From NCBI GenBank assembly GCA_963665005.2, contig CAXXTQ010000001.1, positions 2,480,001 to 2,544,000 of the forward strand: a stretch of 64,000 bases of DNA, in the 5' to 3' direction. The position numbers and the translations under genes are program-made. Positions 36,217-46,165 of the stretch are shown in pieces. Under the pieces are notes generated by a model. That model saw only the letters and a program-made list of their open reading frames with translations, searched no databases and was not told the origin of the DNA. How positions within the stretch are numbered: position 1 is the first letter of the stretch; each line of letters begins with the position of its first letter. This stretch comes from G963665005 sp963665005 (GTDB taxonomy: Bacteria; Bacillota; Clostridia; Christensenellales; SZUA-584).

Positions 36217-38073
36217 TTAGTTTTCTGCGACAACAATTACACAATCTTCTTCCTTAAATTTTATCATTTTAGATTTTGCCGGATTCATGGCATATTCATA
36301 TTTCTCGCCTTGGAATATCATATAACCTATGCAGATTTCACCTTTTATCATTGCAGAATGCACCAAAGTAGCATAATTCATCTCTTGTCCGCATTTCACA
36401 TAATCGATTACCGGCTTTGTATATATCTCTGAGCCTTCTTCATCAAACATATCATCGAGTATGGGCATTAGATATCTGTTCTCGCTTATCTGCGCGCTTA
36501 TCATTCCGCAGATATTGCTGCTTACAATGAAATCAAAATATTTGGTGGATTTAGCGATTTCGCTGTTCTTGACGTCTTTTATTTCGCCGATTATAGAAAG
36601 CCTTATATTTTCCACATCTGAAATCTTGCGCAAATATAATAACGATAACAAAACATCGCAGTCAGTTTCATGGCAGCCTTCCTGGCTTGACGACAAAAGT
36701 ATGATTCTTGTAAAACCTTCAAGGATTATCTCTTTATAAGCTTTAGCATCAGGAATTCTGCCGTTTCTTACTTCAATACCTATCTTTGATTCTTGTATTA
36801 CTTTTTCGAGTTTTTCATCCGGTTTCGTATCCTCGGGAAGATATAATATTACTTTTGATTCTTTGGCAAGATATCCGTTAAACTCCCAGATTATTTTTTC
36901 AGCCGTTTCGTTATATCCGATAACAAGTATATTTTCTACTATATGAGATCTTAACGCTTGGCTCTCAACGATACTTTGTTCATATATTTTGTAATCGCTT
37001 TCCGAATATTCCGCTGTATCGTCGTCTTCTGATATGAGAATTATGCTGTCGTCTTGTTCAATTACCGTATCAAGATCGGGATGAAGGTAGCACTGCCCCG
37101 CTTTTTGAATACCGATAACAGAGGATTTTTCAAAACAAAACAAAGCTTCCCTTATACTCTTGCCCACCGCTTGCGTAAATTTGTTAAAGTATATTTCATC
37201 GCCTGCAAAAGATATCAAATCTTTATATACCGCGATAAGCCCCGGCTGCGTTGCTGTTTGGGCAACCATTTTTGAAACTGTATCACCAAGATTAATTGGA
37301 ATTACATTATCTTTTCCTATTATTTCAGCTATTTCAAAATTAGATTCCTCTTCGAGTATAACAACGGCATGGTTTGCCTGATTATCAAAAAAGTCGGTAT
37401 TTGATATCGCCATCAATACTTTGATTTTCTGTGCGTCGTTTTCCTCGAGAATAATAACTGATTTTGATTTTGTAATATTGCACATTTGCAGGTCGTTGCT
37501 TTCGTACAGGCATCCTCTTCTAAATACTATCTTTGTATTCTTAAAAGTCTGCAGATAGTTTTTAAGTTCGTCCTGCATACTTGTTATATCCTTGTCCGCC
37601 ATTATAACGATGTGGGGCTTTTTTACGTTTTCATTCGCAATAATAAGTTCTTTAACGATTGTAAATATAGTGTTGTCCCAGCCTAAAATAAGAGTGTGGT
37701 CGGTAATTATAACTTTTGATTTTCCACGTCTTAGCTCTTCTATCTTCGATTGGAAACCAGCTGTTACAAGACCGATCAATATACTTGTCATAAGCAAGCC
37801 CATTATTGTTGCAATAGTCATGAATACGAGATATCCATTGGTATTCTCGATTCCCGCTATAGTACCCGGATCAAGAATATTTAGAAACGTTTCCCATAGA
37901 ATCACTCCAAATTTATTTCCGCAGTTTTTAAGAATTATCAAAGCCATAAATGCCACAAGGATAACGGCAAACATTGTAAGGAATGTCAGAATGAATATCA
38001 TAAACAGCGGGCCTCTTGACATCATTGAATCAAACCTGTATTTGATTTTTTCTCTTATTGATATTTTGTTCAT
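36217..38073 (-). CDS. CASTOR/POLLUX-like ion channel with RCK domains
   Basis: A 618-residue protein. Two membrane helices (about 22-50 and 80-105) frame a pore-like segment (LWETFLNILDPGTIAG). Then come tandem regulator-of-conductance Rossmann regions: TLILGWDNTIFTIVKEL (about 128-250) and NILVIGYNETAEKIIWEF (about 385-510), with TrkA-C-like sequence between. The arrangement is that of the CASTOR/POLLUX/SYM8 family (bacterial DUF1012), which forms K+ or Ca2+ permeable channels in plants. The bacterial role is not settled. The second site reads GYNETA rather than GxGxxG, so nucleotide binding is uncertain. It is a lone gene, divergent from the purine permease. Confidence 0.85.
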   Translation of the reverse strand: MNKISIREKIKYRFDSMMSRGPLFMIFILTFLTMFAVILVAFMALIILKNCGNKFGVILWETFLNILDPGTIAGIENTNGYLVFMTIATIMGLLMTSILIGLVTAGFQSKIEELRRGKSKVIITDHTLILGWDNTIFTIVKELIIANENVKKPHIVIMADKDITSMQDELKNYLQTFKNTKIVFRRGCLYESNDLQMCNITKSKSVIILEENDAQKIKVLMAISNTDFFDNQANHAVVILEEESNFEIAEIIGKDNVIPINLGDTVSKMVAQTATQPGLIAVYKDLISFAGDEIYFNKFTQAVGKSIREALFCFEKSSVIGIQKAGQCYLHPDLDTVIEQDDSIILISEDDDTAEYSESDYKIYEQSIVESQALRSHIVENILVIGYNETAEKIIWEFNGYLAKESKVILYLPEDTKPDEKLEKVIQESKIGIEVRNGRIPDAKAYKEIILEGFTRIILLSSSQEGCHETDCDVLLSLLYLRKISDVENIRLSIIGEIKDVKNSEIAKSTKYFDFIVSSNICGMISAQISENRYLMPILDDMFDEEGSEIYTKPVIDYVKCGQEMNYATLVHSAMIKGEICIGYMIFQGEKYEYAMNPAKSKMIKFKEEDCVIVVAEN

Positions 38074-38270
38074 GAAGTTGCTCCTATCTAGAATAGCTGC
38101 GAAAACAATAGTGAAAGTCTATAAATAAATTGATATACTTAATTCGACATATTATACTATATTATACCATTTTTAAATATGATTGTCTATAAATTAACGA
38201 TCTTCAAATAACAAGCCAATCCACTTCAAATTGTTTTAGGTATGATAAATTTTATTTAACATATTTGTAA

Positions 38271-38299
38271 TTGTTTATTAATCTGTCTTTATTTATAAT
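38271..38299 (+). promoter_or_regulatory. Promoter of the purine permease gene
   Basis: TTGTTT, 17 bases, TATAAT, in the 306-base gap between the channel and permease genes. A transcript would have a leader of about 75 bases. Confidence 0.7.
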
Positions 38300-38322
38300 A
38301 AACTTGTATACATTCATTTATT

Positions 38323-38342
38323 TGGGCGCAAAACTTAGCCCA
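38323..38342 (+). other. Short hairpin in the permease leader
   Basis: TGGGC and GCCCA pair across ten bases in the leader, followed by CATACGGAATCAT and a strong ribosome site AGGAGGTAAC. The conserved core of a purine riboswitch is not seen. The rest of the 306-base gap is A+T-rich without other features. Confidence 0.3.
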
Positions 38343-38379
38343 TACGGAATCATAAAAATCATATTATTAGGAGGTAACT

Positions 38380-39711
38380 ATGGAAAAATTATTCAAGCTG
38401 AAACAACACAACACGAACATCAGAACAGAAATCGTTGCCGGATTGACTACTTTTATGGCGATGGCTTATATCCTCGCCGTAAATCCTCAAATCCTTTCAG
38501 CGACAGGAATGGACCAGGGCGCACTTTTCACAGCGACCGCCATAGCAGCCGCAATAGCGACTATCTGCATGGCGTTCTTTGCGAACTATCCTATCGCGCT
38601 TGCATCGGGCATGGGATTAAACGCTTTCTTTGCGTTTACCATCGTTCTTGCCAAAGGCTATTCATGGCAGATCGCGCTGACCGCCGTACTTATTGAAGGC
38701 GGTATCTTTATGCTTCTTGCTTTATTCAAATTCCGCGAAGCTATCGTCAACGCTATTCCCAAGAACATAAAGCTTGCGATAACGGCCGGCATAGGTTTGT
38801 TTATCGCTGTCGTTGGAATGAATAACTCCGGTTTCTTTATTGCCGACGGAGGCCTTCTTTCCGAAGGCGCGTTTACTTCCCCTCAACTTGTTCTGGCGTT
38901 TGTAGGCATACTTTTAATCGCTATACTTCTTAAACTAAAAGTTAAAGGTGCTGTATTAATAGGAATACTCGCGACATGGCTGCTCGGCATGGGCGCACAA
39001 GCTATCGGCTGGTATGTACCAAACGTAGACGCCGGCGTATACAGCCTGTATCCAAGCGGAATTCTGTCAATGCCCCCTTCAATATCTTCAATATTATTCA
39101 AATTTGACTTTGCGGGCGCATGGAAGCTCGGCATCGATTTTGTACTCGTTGTATTCGCATTCCTGATGGTGGATATGTTTGATACCGTAGGAACTTTGGT
39201 CGGAGTCGCAAAACAGGCAGACTTGCTTGACGAAAAAGGAAACCTGCCAAGAGCAGGCCGTGCGCTTATGGCAGACGCCGTAGGAACAACAGCCGGTTCC
39301 TGCCTCGGCGTTTCTACCGTTACAAGTTATATAGAGAGTGCAGCCGGCGTAGGAGTCGGCGGACGCACAGGGCTTACTTCTCTGACAACAGGAATACTCT
39401 TTTTGCTGGCATTGTTCTTCTCGCCGATATTCCTGGCTATTCCGTCGTTTGCCACCGCTCCTGCACTTATAGCTGTCGGCGCAATGATGATGAAAGCTGT
39501 CAAGAGTATTGACTGGGACGACTATGCGGTTGCTATTCCTGCTTTCCTGACGATTATCTTTATGCCTATGACCTACTCAATTGCCAACGGTATATTGATA
39601 GGTTTCTTGTCTTACACAATCATCAAAATCTTCACAGGCAAAGCAAAAGATGTATCGATAATCATATACGTTGTAGACGTACTGTTTATATTGAAATTAC
39701 TGTTTGTATAA
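38380..39711 (+). CDS. NCS2-type purine permease
   Basis: A 443-residue polytopic transporter of the AzgA/PbuG group (adenine, guanine, hypoxanthine). Its start, MEKLFKLKQHNTNIRTEIVAG, is standard for the group, as are GLTTFMAMAYILAVNP, NYPIALASGMGLNAFFAFT, DMFDTVGTLVGVAKQA and AGSCLGVSTVTSYIESAAGV. About 12-14 membrane segments are expected. It faces the apt gene across a shared terminator, which suggests a purine-salvage pair. A strong AGGAGG ribosome site precedes the ATG. Confidence 0.94.
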   Translation: MEKLFKLKQHNTNIRTEIVAGLTTFMAMAYILAVNPQILSATGMDQGALFTATAIAAAIATICMAFFANYPIALASGMGLNAFFAFTIVLAKGYSWQIALTAVLIEGGIFMLLALFKFREAIVNAIPKNIKLAITAGIGLFIAVVGMNNSGFFIADGGLLSEGAFTSPQLVLAFVGILLIAILLKLKVKGAVLIGILATWLLGMGAQAIGWYVPNVDAGVYSLYPSGILSMPPSISSILFKFDFAGAWKLGIDFVLVVFAFLMVDMFDTVGTLVGVAKQADLLDEKGNLPRAGRALMADAVGTTAGSCLGVSTVTSYIESAAGVGVGGRTGLTSLTTGILFLLALFFSPIFLAIPSFATAPALIAVGAMMMKAVKSIDWDDYAVAIPAFLTIIFMPMTYSIANGILIGFLSYTIIKIFTGKAKDVSIIIYVVDVLFILKLLFV

Positions 39712-39748
39712 ACACAGACAGCAATTTCTTAGAATTTTAACGGAGAAA

Positions 39749-39784
39749 AAAAGCACCCGAACCTTTACGGCTCGGGTGCTTTTG
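39749..39784. terminator. Bidirectional terminator between permease and apt
   Basis: GCACCCGA and TCGGGTGC with flanking AAAA/TTTT on both sides. Confidence 0.92.
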
Positions 39785-39796
39785 TATTATTATTAA

Positions 39797-40315
39797 CTAA
39801 GAATCGAACTCGACCAGAGAATCGACAGGATATCCGACAAGCTTGCTTCTGCCGTTTAGATAAGTAAGCTCCACCATACATATTATGCCCGCAACAACTC
39901 CGCCTAGCTTTTCAATAAGTTTTACAGTAGCCCGCGTTGTTCCGCCTGTCGCCAAAAGGTCGTCTACAATCAGTACCCGCTGGCCTTTTTGTATAGCGTC
40001 TGCGTGCATCTCAAAAATATTGCTGCCGTATTCAAGCTTATACTCTAAATCTACTGTTTTATAAGGCAGCTTGCCTTTTTTTCGTATGGGCGCAAACGCT
40101 TTATGCAATTCATAAGCTATAGGCGTGCCGAGTATAAAACCGCGCGATTCGGGCGAAACGACAATATCAAAATCGTACGCCTTTGCCATTTGTATCATAT
40201 CATCCATTACGCTGCCAAATGCGTCTTTGTCTCCTAGAACGGTGGTGATATCAATAAAATCTATGCCCTCTTCGGGAAAATCTAAAACGTGCCGAAATTT
40301 CGATTTGATGTCCAT
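39797..40315 (-). CDS. apt: Adenine phosphoribosyltransferase
   Basis: A 172-residue type I phosphoribosyltransferase forming AMP from adenine and PRPP. Motifs: SKFRHVLDFPEEGIDFIDIT, ESRGFILG, RKKGKLPY and the PRPP loop VLIVDDLLATGGTT. The ATG used here is six bases after GGAGGAAA. A further ATG 15 bases upstream contains that ribosome site and is less likely. It is convergent with the purine permease gene, so uptake and salvage of adenine are encoded side by side. Confidence 0.96.
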   Translation of the reverse strand: MDIKSKFRHVLDFPEEGIDFIDITTVLGDKDAFGSVMDDMIQMAKAYDFDIVVSPESRGFILGTPIAYELHKAFAPIRKKGKLPYKTVDLEYKLEYGSNIFEMHADAIQKGQRVLIVDDLLATGGTTRATVKLIEKLGGVVAGIICMVELTYLNGRSKLVGYPVDSLVEFDS

Positions 40316-40401
40316 TGAGCTTTCCTCCATAATGTTTATTATATAAATTAATTTATAAATTACAATACACTATATAAAAAGATACTTGCCGTGCTACTTT
40401 G

Positions 40402-41523
40402 CTATGCTTCTATCATTTTTTCATAAACGCGATACGTTTTAGAATGCTCCATGCCAAGCCTTTCGAGCGCGTTTTTAATATAAAGATTGTCTTCGAGTAT
40501 ATAGTTTGCTTCGAGCCTTACTTTTTTACGAAGCAGTTTTTTGTACAGATTTATATACATAAGAGCGTCGAGCGCCCTGCCCTGCCAGTCGGGATGAACG
40601 GCAAGCCCGAACAAACGGTAATCGCGCAGCTTCTTCAGTCCGCGCAGAAGCCGTATAAATCCAAACGGAAAAAGGCTGCCCTTTATTCTCTTTAAGAGTA
40701 TATTAATATCTGGAAACCCGAGGCAATACCCTACGACGCGGCTGCCGTCTTCTATCATCCACACGGCATCCGGATCTACAATAAGCTTTAACTTCTTTAA
40801 CATATCTTCCATTACCGAAAGCTCTAAAGGAACGTATCCCCAGTTGTTCGCAAGCGCGGCGTTGCTTATCTCTAAAATATGCTTGGCGTCCTGTTTAATA
40901 TTTCGCATATCAAGCCGGCGTATTTTTATCGTCGGGTAACGCTGCGAATACCGCTCCATAAAACCGTCAAACCTGCTGGGAAGTTTATAGCCTTTTGCTA
41001 TGTCAGCCTCGTAAACAAGCAGGTCTTTAGCTTTTTTATATCCCGCTTTTGTAAAAAATCCATGATAATATTCGGGATTCCAGGGCGACATATACACGGG
41101 CGGGCTGTCGTACCCGTCGAACACAAAACCCCAGTTTTCAGCGACGGGGTGTATAGGCCCTCTTATGGTATCAACGCCTTTTTCCTTCAGCCATTTTTCT
41201 GCCGCCTGTACTAAAAGCCGTCCTGTTTTTTCGTCATCTATACATTCAAACGCGCCGAAAAACCCCATATCTGTTTTATAATATTTGTTATGGTTAAAAT
41301 CTATATACGCAATAGTGCGCCCGACGGCATTTCCGTCTTTATCTATCGCCAGAAATAAAACAAAATCCGAGTTTGCAAGTATAGGGTTGGTTTTGCCGTA
41401 ATACGCGCTTTTTTCATCCATCCATATAGGCGGCACAAAACAATCATTGCCGCCGTGCAGAGTTTCGGGCAGTCGGACAAATGCCTTCATGTCTTTTTTG
41501 CTTTTCACTTTTATTATCCGCAT
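40402..41523 (-). CDS. Two-part GNAT-like acyltransferase
   Basis: A 373-residue protein of the long GNAT-related family that starts with an N-acyltransferase-like half (KVKSKKDMKAFVRLPETLH, FVPPIWMDEKSAYYG, GFFGAFE, WGFVFDGYDSPP). The second half (about 200-373) resembles a GNAT core, with VVGYCLGFPD, LFGLAVHPDWQGRALDALM and a final ERLGM block. The acetyl-CoA loop of classical GNATs (QxxGxG/A) appears as HPDWQGRALD, so activity is plausible. The substrate is unknown. It is alone between apt and a hypothetical gene. Confidence 0.8.
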   Translation of the reverse strand: MRIIKVKSKKDMKAFVRLPETLHGGNDCFVPPIWMDEKSAYYGKTNPILANSDFVLFLAIDKDGNAVGRTIAYIDFNHNKYYKTDMGFFGAFECIDDEKTGRLLVQAAEKWLKEKGVDTIRGPIHPVAENWGFVFDGYDSPPVYMSPWNPEYYHGFFTKAGYKKAKDLLVYEADIAKGYKLPSRFDGFMERYSQRYPTIKIRRLDMRNIKQDAKHILEISNAALANNWGYVPLELSVMEDMLKKLKLIVDPDAVWMIEDGSRVVGYCLGFPDINILLKRIKGSLFPFGFIRLLRGLKKLRDYRLFGLAVHPDWQGRALDALMYINLYKKLLRKKVRLEANYILEDNLYIKNALERLGMEHSKTYRVYEKMIEA

Positions 41524-41553
41524 ACGGTGCCTGTTAAAAAACTTCTTTCACTT

Positions 41554-42120
41554 TTATTGTCGTGCTGCCTCGAGCACATGCTTCTCAATATCGAATGAAC
41601 AGCGCAGCATACCGCACAATATAGAATCGTATATGCTTTGCTCAAAATATTCTTTATTGAACATTATTTCGCTGTTAAAACCAAACTTCATTATTTCACA
41701 GATCTCTTCGAATGATTTTGTACTGCCAATACCGATAGCTAAATCATAATTAGATAAACACGTTTGAAAGAATTCTTTTGTGAAACTATCCGCTGAAAGC
41801 TCGACAATAAATAAACTCTCTTTAGTTTTATTCTTTTTATTTATAATTTTGTCGATATTAAATCCCATCATTTTTTGGTTATTATGTCTTACAGAAGTAA
41901 TCGAATAACGCATACCGCTTGGCTCTAAATAATCGACTATTTGTTCTTTTGGCAAATTATCTATCTTTTGATTTGTGTCCACTATCATAGTCATGTCATT
42001 ATCTGTATCGCATATTATTTTTTGCAGAACATTGTATCTGAAATTTGCTTTATCGACGACCTTAAAATATTCAACTAACATTTCATTGCTTTTTTTATCT
42101 TTTTTTATCTTAATCTTCAT
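41554..42120 (-). CDS. Hypothetical protein, 188 residues
   Basis: A soluble Lys/Asp/Ile-rich protein with no signal peptide or membrane segment and no family that I recognise. A central stretch (GFNIDKIINKKN, LFIVELSADSFTKEF) and a C-terminal helical region are predicted by eye. The ATG before KIKIKKDKK follows GGAGAATAAATTT. The upstream TTG at 42135 overlaps that ribosome site. Base composition is slightly more A+T-rich than its neighbours. Confidence 0.7.
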   Translation of the reverse strand: MKIKIKKDKKSNEMLVEYFKVVDKANFRYNVLQKIICDTDNDMTMIVDTNQKIDNLPKEQIVDYLEPSGMRYSITSVRHNNQKMMGFNIDKIINKKNKTKESLFIVELSADSFTKEFFQTCLSNYDLAIGIGSTKSFEEICEIMKFGFNSEIMFNKEYFEQSIYDSILCGMLRCSFDIEKHVLEAARQ

Positions 42121-42255
42121 AAATTTATTCTCCAACAGTCCTTAAAAGTGATTATTAAGCACATTATATCACAAAATTCGACTGGCAGATAATAAAAGTG
42201 TATTAAAATAGCCGCTGATTAGGTGCGGCTTGCGTATTATTTGCAAATTCACTTG

Positions 42256-43254
42256 TCAGAAAGAGGGATATTCTATATTCAGCTGCGACATGAACGCTGT
42301 CATCTCCTGAGCAGTGTTTACTTTTTCCTGCCCCCTGATAAAAGCAAAACATGATACGATGATTTTTCCGTTCCATACACAAAGCGCTCCCGGACGATCG
42401 AGTTCACCGTTTAGCCTGCCTGCGCCAAGGCTCTGCGCGATACGTGTAATCTTGCCCGCACGCGATACCTTTGCAACAGCATTAGCAGAAAAATCTGCTA
42501 CATACATTATGCCGTAATCATCTATCAGCATTCCGCCTGCCGTTTTAAGCTCGTCCGCGTTTTTTGCCCATACGAAATTCTCACGTACGCTTCCGTCCTC
42601 ATTAAACGTAATCTTATGAATAGCACCGTCGCCGAAATTACTTACATAAAGGTTGCCTTGTTTATCAAAAGCGAGGCCGTCAGCGCCGTACTGGCAGCCA
42701 GGATTTTTAGTTAAAAAAGTTGTCAAAATACTCGGATCAGCAAAAGTGTTCGTTACGCAGAGATTCTCGGCCGTCAGTTTAAATGTATAAACACAGCTTA
42801 CAAGAAGCCCCGACGAGTCTTTTTGTTTTGTCATTCTGCTCTGTGTAACGTAAAGATAATCTCCTTGGATTTTTATGCCGTTGGGATGCTCCAGGCCTTC
42901 GACAACCACTGTAGTCCTTATAACATGGTTATCCCTTATCCTCAGCCTTAAAACGCGGCCCTGAAACATAAACTCGGGCGCGCCCGACCATCCTTGGTTA
43001 TCGCAGACATACAGGTCTCCGTCCGGCCCCATTGCTATACCCATAGGCCGTGCACAGCCTGTTCTTGAATGTACGGGAACGTCTACCCATTTTTTTATGT
43101 TTTTATCTTTATCTATCTTTAAAATACACCCGGGCATATCGGTGTTTGCGAAATTTGGGCATGCCAAAATAAGATTTCCCTGCGTGTCAATTTCCATGCC
43201 GTCAGGCGTACTTATATAATCGGGTAATAATGAAAATAGTTTTGGCTCTTGCAT
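42256..43254 (-). CDS. SMP-30/gluconolactonase-type beta-propeller
   Basis: A 332-residue six-bladed beta-propeller protein (SGL/SMP-30 group). Blade motifs: TPDGMEIDTQGNLILAC, RPMGIAMGPDGDLYVCDN, HPNGIKIQGDYLYVTQS, GADGLAFDKQGNLYVSNFGDG and AGGMLIDDYGIMYVADF. The Asp/Asn positions for the divalent ion are present. Members hydrolyse lactones or act as sugar-lactone binding proteins. There is no signal peptide, so it is cytosolic. The 258-base gap upstream is A+T-rich, with nothing else recognised. Confidence 0.85.
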   Translation of the reverse strand: MQEPKLFSLLPDYISTPDGMEIDTQGNLILACPNFANTDMPGCILKIDKDKNIKKWVDVPVHSRTGCARPMGIAMGPDGDLYVCDNQGWSGAPEFMFQGRVLRLRIRDNHVIRTTVVVEGLEHPNGIKIQGDYLYVTQSRMTKQKDSSGLLVSCVYTFKLTAENLCVTNTFADPSILTTFLTKNPGCQYGADGLAFDKQGNLYVSNFGDGAIHKITFNEDGSVRENFVWAKNADELKTAGGMLIDDYGIMYVADFSANAVAKVSRAGKITRIAQSLGAGRLNGELDRPGALCVWNGKIIVSCFAFIRGQEKVNTAQEMTAFMSQLNIEYPSF

Positions 43255-43512
43255 TTAGAACTCCTCCCCCCCTGAAGAAAAGACAAAATGTCATATTTAG
43301 ATTATACAACTCAACCGAAAATAATACAAAAAAATTGTGCCGTTAAACGGAACATTACTCTTCCGCAAGTTACAGCCCAATTAAGATTTTATACAACTTA
43401 TTCAAGTATTACGTATTCCCGCCTGATGCTGTAAAGCTTATTCTCTCTTTTTTTACTTTACCATATTCTGTTGACGCCAGTCAATTATTAATATATTGTT
43501 TTTCGAGGTATT

Positions 43513-45522
43513 TTATACAATAACTTTTTCAATAAACGTTTTTACCACATTATAATCAAACTGAGTGCCCGAATTCTTTTTAAGTTCTGCAATAGCTTCT
43601 TGTTTATTAAGCCTGGCTTTATATACGCGTTCACCCGTCATAGAATCGTATGCGTTTGCGACTGCAAGTATCTTTGCTTGTATGGGAATATCTTTGCCTT
43701 TTATTCCTTTGGGATATCCGCTGCCGTCCGGCCTTTCATGGTGCTTTAGCACATATTCTGCAATGTTTGATAATTTGCCCGAAGCGCTTAGTATCCTATA
43801 GCTTATTTCTGAGTGTCTTTTGACCTCGCCCCATTGTTTATCTGAAAGCCTTTGTGTGCTTTTTAAAATATTTTCGTCTATCGCAACCTTACCCACGTCA
43901 TGCAACTGGCCCATAAGCTTGAGCTCATTTATTTCTTTTCTGCTGAATCCCATTGCTTTGCCTGTTTTTGCGCAAAGCTCGCTAACTCTTATAGAATGTT
44001 CGCTCTCGCTTTCGTATTTTTCATGAAGCACGCGAAGCATATCTTTTATTATCTTCTCGCGTATCTTTTCGTTATCAGCCGTTTTTTTTCTGTACATCTT
44101 TTCTTCGGAACGCTTTATAATAATTTTTGGGTCTTCGTCAGTTTTATATTTTGTTTCCGAACCTATCGAAATAGAGAAATGTATATCGTACAATTTTATA
44201 TCTGAGCAATATTCTTCAATCCTTTTACAAATTGTAGCTGCCATTTTTTCATCTGCCCCGGGTATCAAAACGATAAATTCATCGCCCCCCCACCTTGCTA
44301 CTATATCGTCTTTTCGGCAGGCAGCTTTTATCATTTTCGCCATTTCTTTAAGCAGAATATCTCCTGCTGCGTGGCCAAAAGCATCGTTTGTAAGCTTAAG
44401 GCCGTTAAGGTCGCCGATTATTATTAATATAGGCAGGTTTCTTCCGGTATCAAGCCGGCGAAGCTCTACGTCAAAAAAGCTACGGTTATAAAGGCCGGTA
44501 AGACCGTCATGAAAAGCAAGATATCCCATTTCCTTTTGCCTTTTCCATGCTTCCGTGACATCCCGCATTACTATAACCGCGCCTATAATTTCTCCGTCAT
44601 TTCCTCTTATAGGAGATATGCTGTCAGATATAGGTTTTTCAACTCCGTTTTTGCACACGAGCAGCTTTTGTTTATCGATAGCTATAGTTTTGCCCGATTC
44701 TAATATGTTGAGTACCGTACCTTTTATCTCGTTCCCCGTGTATTCGTCCGTTAACCTGAATATATCTTCTATCGACTTACCTATCGCTTCGCTTCTGTCC
44801 CATCCCGTAATTGATTCAGCCTTTTCGTTAATAAGCGTAATAAGCCCTTTTTTATCTGTGGCAATAACTCCGTCGCCAACCGACATCAATGTTACGTTAA
44901 GCTTCTCTTCGCTTTCCCTAAGCTTTAAAATAGTATATTGTCCGTCAATTTGCCTTAACAGAATCATACCAAGCAATGCTGTGCCCAAAGGGTAAATGAT
45001 CATCGTCGGAAGAGTTATGTTTTCAAGAATATGCAAGGCTGTACTTATGGGGAATATAAACATGCAAAGCAAAACCCCAATGTTTACTATCGCTCCGAAA
45101 ACATACAACTCGGCCCATCTACGCCTTTTTCTTTTTACAAGCTTTTCAAATCGGAAATATCGCCAAGCCAGGCCGGCTGCGGCTGAAAATATAATTGTTG
45201 AGACACCTGTAATTGCGCCTGCCCCGCCCTGTAATATTCTAAACAAGCTTGTAATAAGCGCTGCTATTGCTGTGGGTATTAATCCGAAAAACAAGCCGGA
45301 GATACTTATGAGTATTGAGCGGACATCAAAAACTATGCCCGCAGCGAATTGGAACGGGTTGACCATTATGCCTATGCCGGCAAGCCCGATTATTATTCCC
45401 ACGAATATACTTATAGGAACAGTATATTTTAATTTTTTTGTAGGTATAAGCGTATAGATTATACTTAGCGCCAGCAATAATGATATGTTATATGTCAGAC
45501 TGATCATTAATTCGTAATTCAT
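43513..45522 (-). CDS. 5TM-PAS-GGDEF-HD-GYP signalling protein
   Basis: A 669-residue c-di-GMP enzyme. An N-terminal five-helix LytS/YhcK-type membrane domain (about 1-195) is followed by a PAS domain (about 205-320; GVIATDKKGLITLINEKAES). A GGDEF domain (about 335-490) has DGLTGLYNRSFFD and ARWGGDEF, with RKDD as RxxD inhibitory site. An HD-GYP phosphodiesterase domain (about 495-669) has HDVGKVAIDENIL and HHERPDGSGYP. Both enzymatic motifs are intact, so it may make and break c-di-GMP; which dominates cannot be told. It is one of two GGDEF proteins in the window. Confidence 0.95.
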   Translation of the reverse strand: MNYELMISLTYNISLLLALSIIYTLIPTKKLKYTVPISIFVGIIIGLAGIGIMVNPFQFAAGIVFDVRSILISISGLFFGLIPTAIAALITSLFRILQGGAGAITGVSTIIFSAAAGLAWRYFRFEKLVKRKRRRWAELYVFGAIVNIGVLLCMFIFPISTALHILENITLPTMIIYPLGTALLGMILLRQIDGQYTILKLRESEEKLNVTLMSVGDGVIATDKKGLITLINEKAESITGWDRSEAIGKSIEDIFRLTDEYTGNEIKGTVLNILESGKTIAIDKQKLLVCKNGVEKPISDSISPIRGNDGEIIGAVIVMRDVTEAWKRQKEMGYLAFHDGLTGLYNRSFFDVELRRLDTGRNLPILIIIGDLNGLKLTNDAFGHAAGDILLKEMAKMIKAACRKDDIVARWGGDEFIVLIPGADEKMAATICKRIEEYCSDIKLYDIHFSISIGSETKYKTDEDPKIIIKRSEEKMYRKKTADNEKIREKIIKDMLRVLHEKYESESEHSIRVSELCAKTGKAMGFSRKEINELKLMGQLHDVGKVAIDENILKSTQRLSDKQWGEVKRHSEISYRILSASGKLSNIAEYVLKHHERPDGSGYPKGIKGKDIPIQAKILAVANAYDSMTGERVYKARLNKQEAIAELKKNSGTQFDYNVVKTFIEKVIV

Positions 45523-45660
45523 TAGTCACCTCATAGACATGCTTGACTATTCTTCGAAGCCTTTTTGCATCTACACAGTTGACATTCAATCAAAATTATA
45601 ACAAAATACGACAAAATATACCACTATTTTATAAATTATTGACGTTAGCTCTTGCCTATA

Positions 45661-45693
45661 AAAAAGAGCGCATTAATATTTTGGCGCTCTTTA
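45661..45693 (-). terminator. Terminator after the 76-residue gene
   Basis: AAGAGCGC and GCGCTCTT around 12 bases, with TTTTTT on the minus strand. Confidence 0.85.
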
Positions 45694-45718
45694 CAAGAAT
45701 TCAATTAATATGATTTTT

Positions 45719-45949
45719 CTAAAGCATAACATTCTTATCTACATTTTGATCATAGATATCATCGTATACTTTTTTTGCATTTTTACCAAGTTCGTTCAGC
45801 CCTACGTAATCGGCGCTGTAGCCTTTTGTAAGAATCAAACGATCGAGCAGGAAAAGAATCTCTTCTGCCTTTTTTGCGCTAAGCAGTTCTTCATAGTTTT
45901 CGAAATTCTCTTTAATAAACGCAACTTCACTTTGGCTAAGCTTTACCAT
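45719..45949 (-). CDS. Small hypothetical helical protein, 76 residues
   Basis: A Leu/Glu/Lys-rich protein (VKLSQSEVAFIKENFENYEE onward) predicted mostly helical, with no recognised family. The ATG chosen is nine bases after AAAGGG; another ATG two codons upstream is too close to it. It has its own terminator downstream. No functional context. Confidence 0.65.
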   Translation of the reverse strand: MVKLSQSEVAFIKENFENYEELLSAKKAEEILFLLDRLILTKGYSADYVGLNELGKNAKKVYDDIYDQNVDKNVML

Positions 45950-46165
45950 TCGCATACACCCTTTCTTTCAATAACGGAAGAATCGTTCGGATTGTTTGTG
46001 GATAGTTAACGTTTCTACTTGGAATTTTTTTATGCAATTTTATCGTATACATAGCAATTCTTCATTGCTTGTCTAAAACCCTTCCTCCTTATAAAAAAAC
46101 AGTAACAAATAAAATAAAGAATTAATAAGCTATTATGTGATATGAAATTGAAAGGGGATAAAACT

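Noticed and set aside
38300..38380. Purine riboswitch ahead of the permease
   Set aside because: The conserved junction and loop sequences of the purine aptamer are not found in the short leader.
43255..43512. Regulatory RNA in the gap before the beta-propeller gene
   Set aside because: Read on both strands; only A+T-rich sequence without convincing stems was found.
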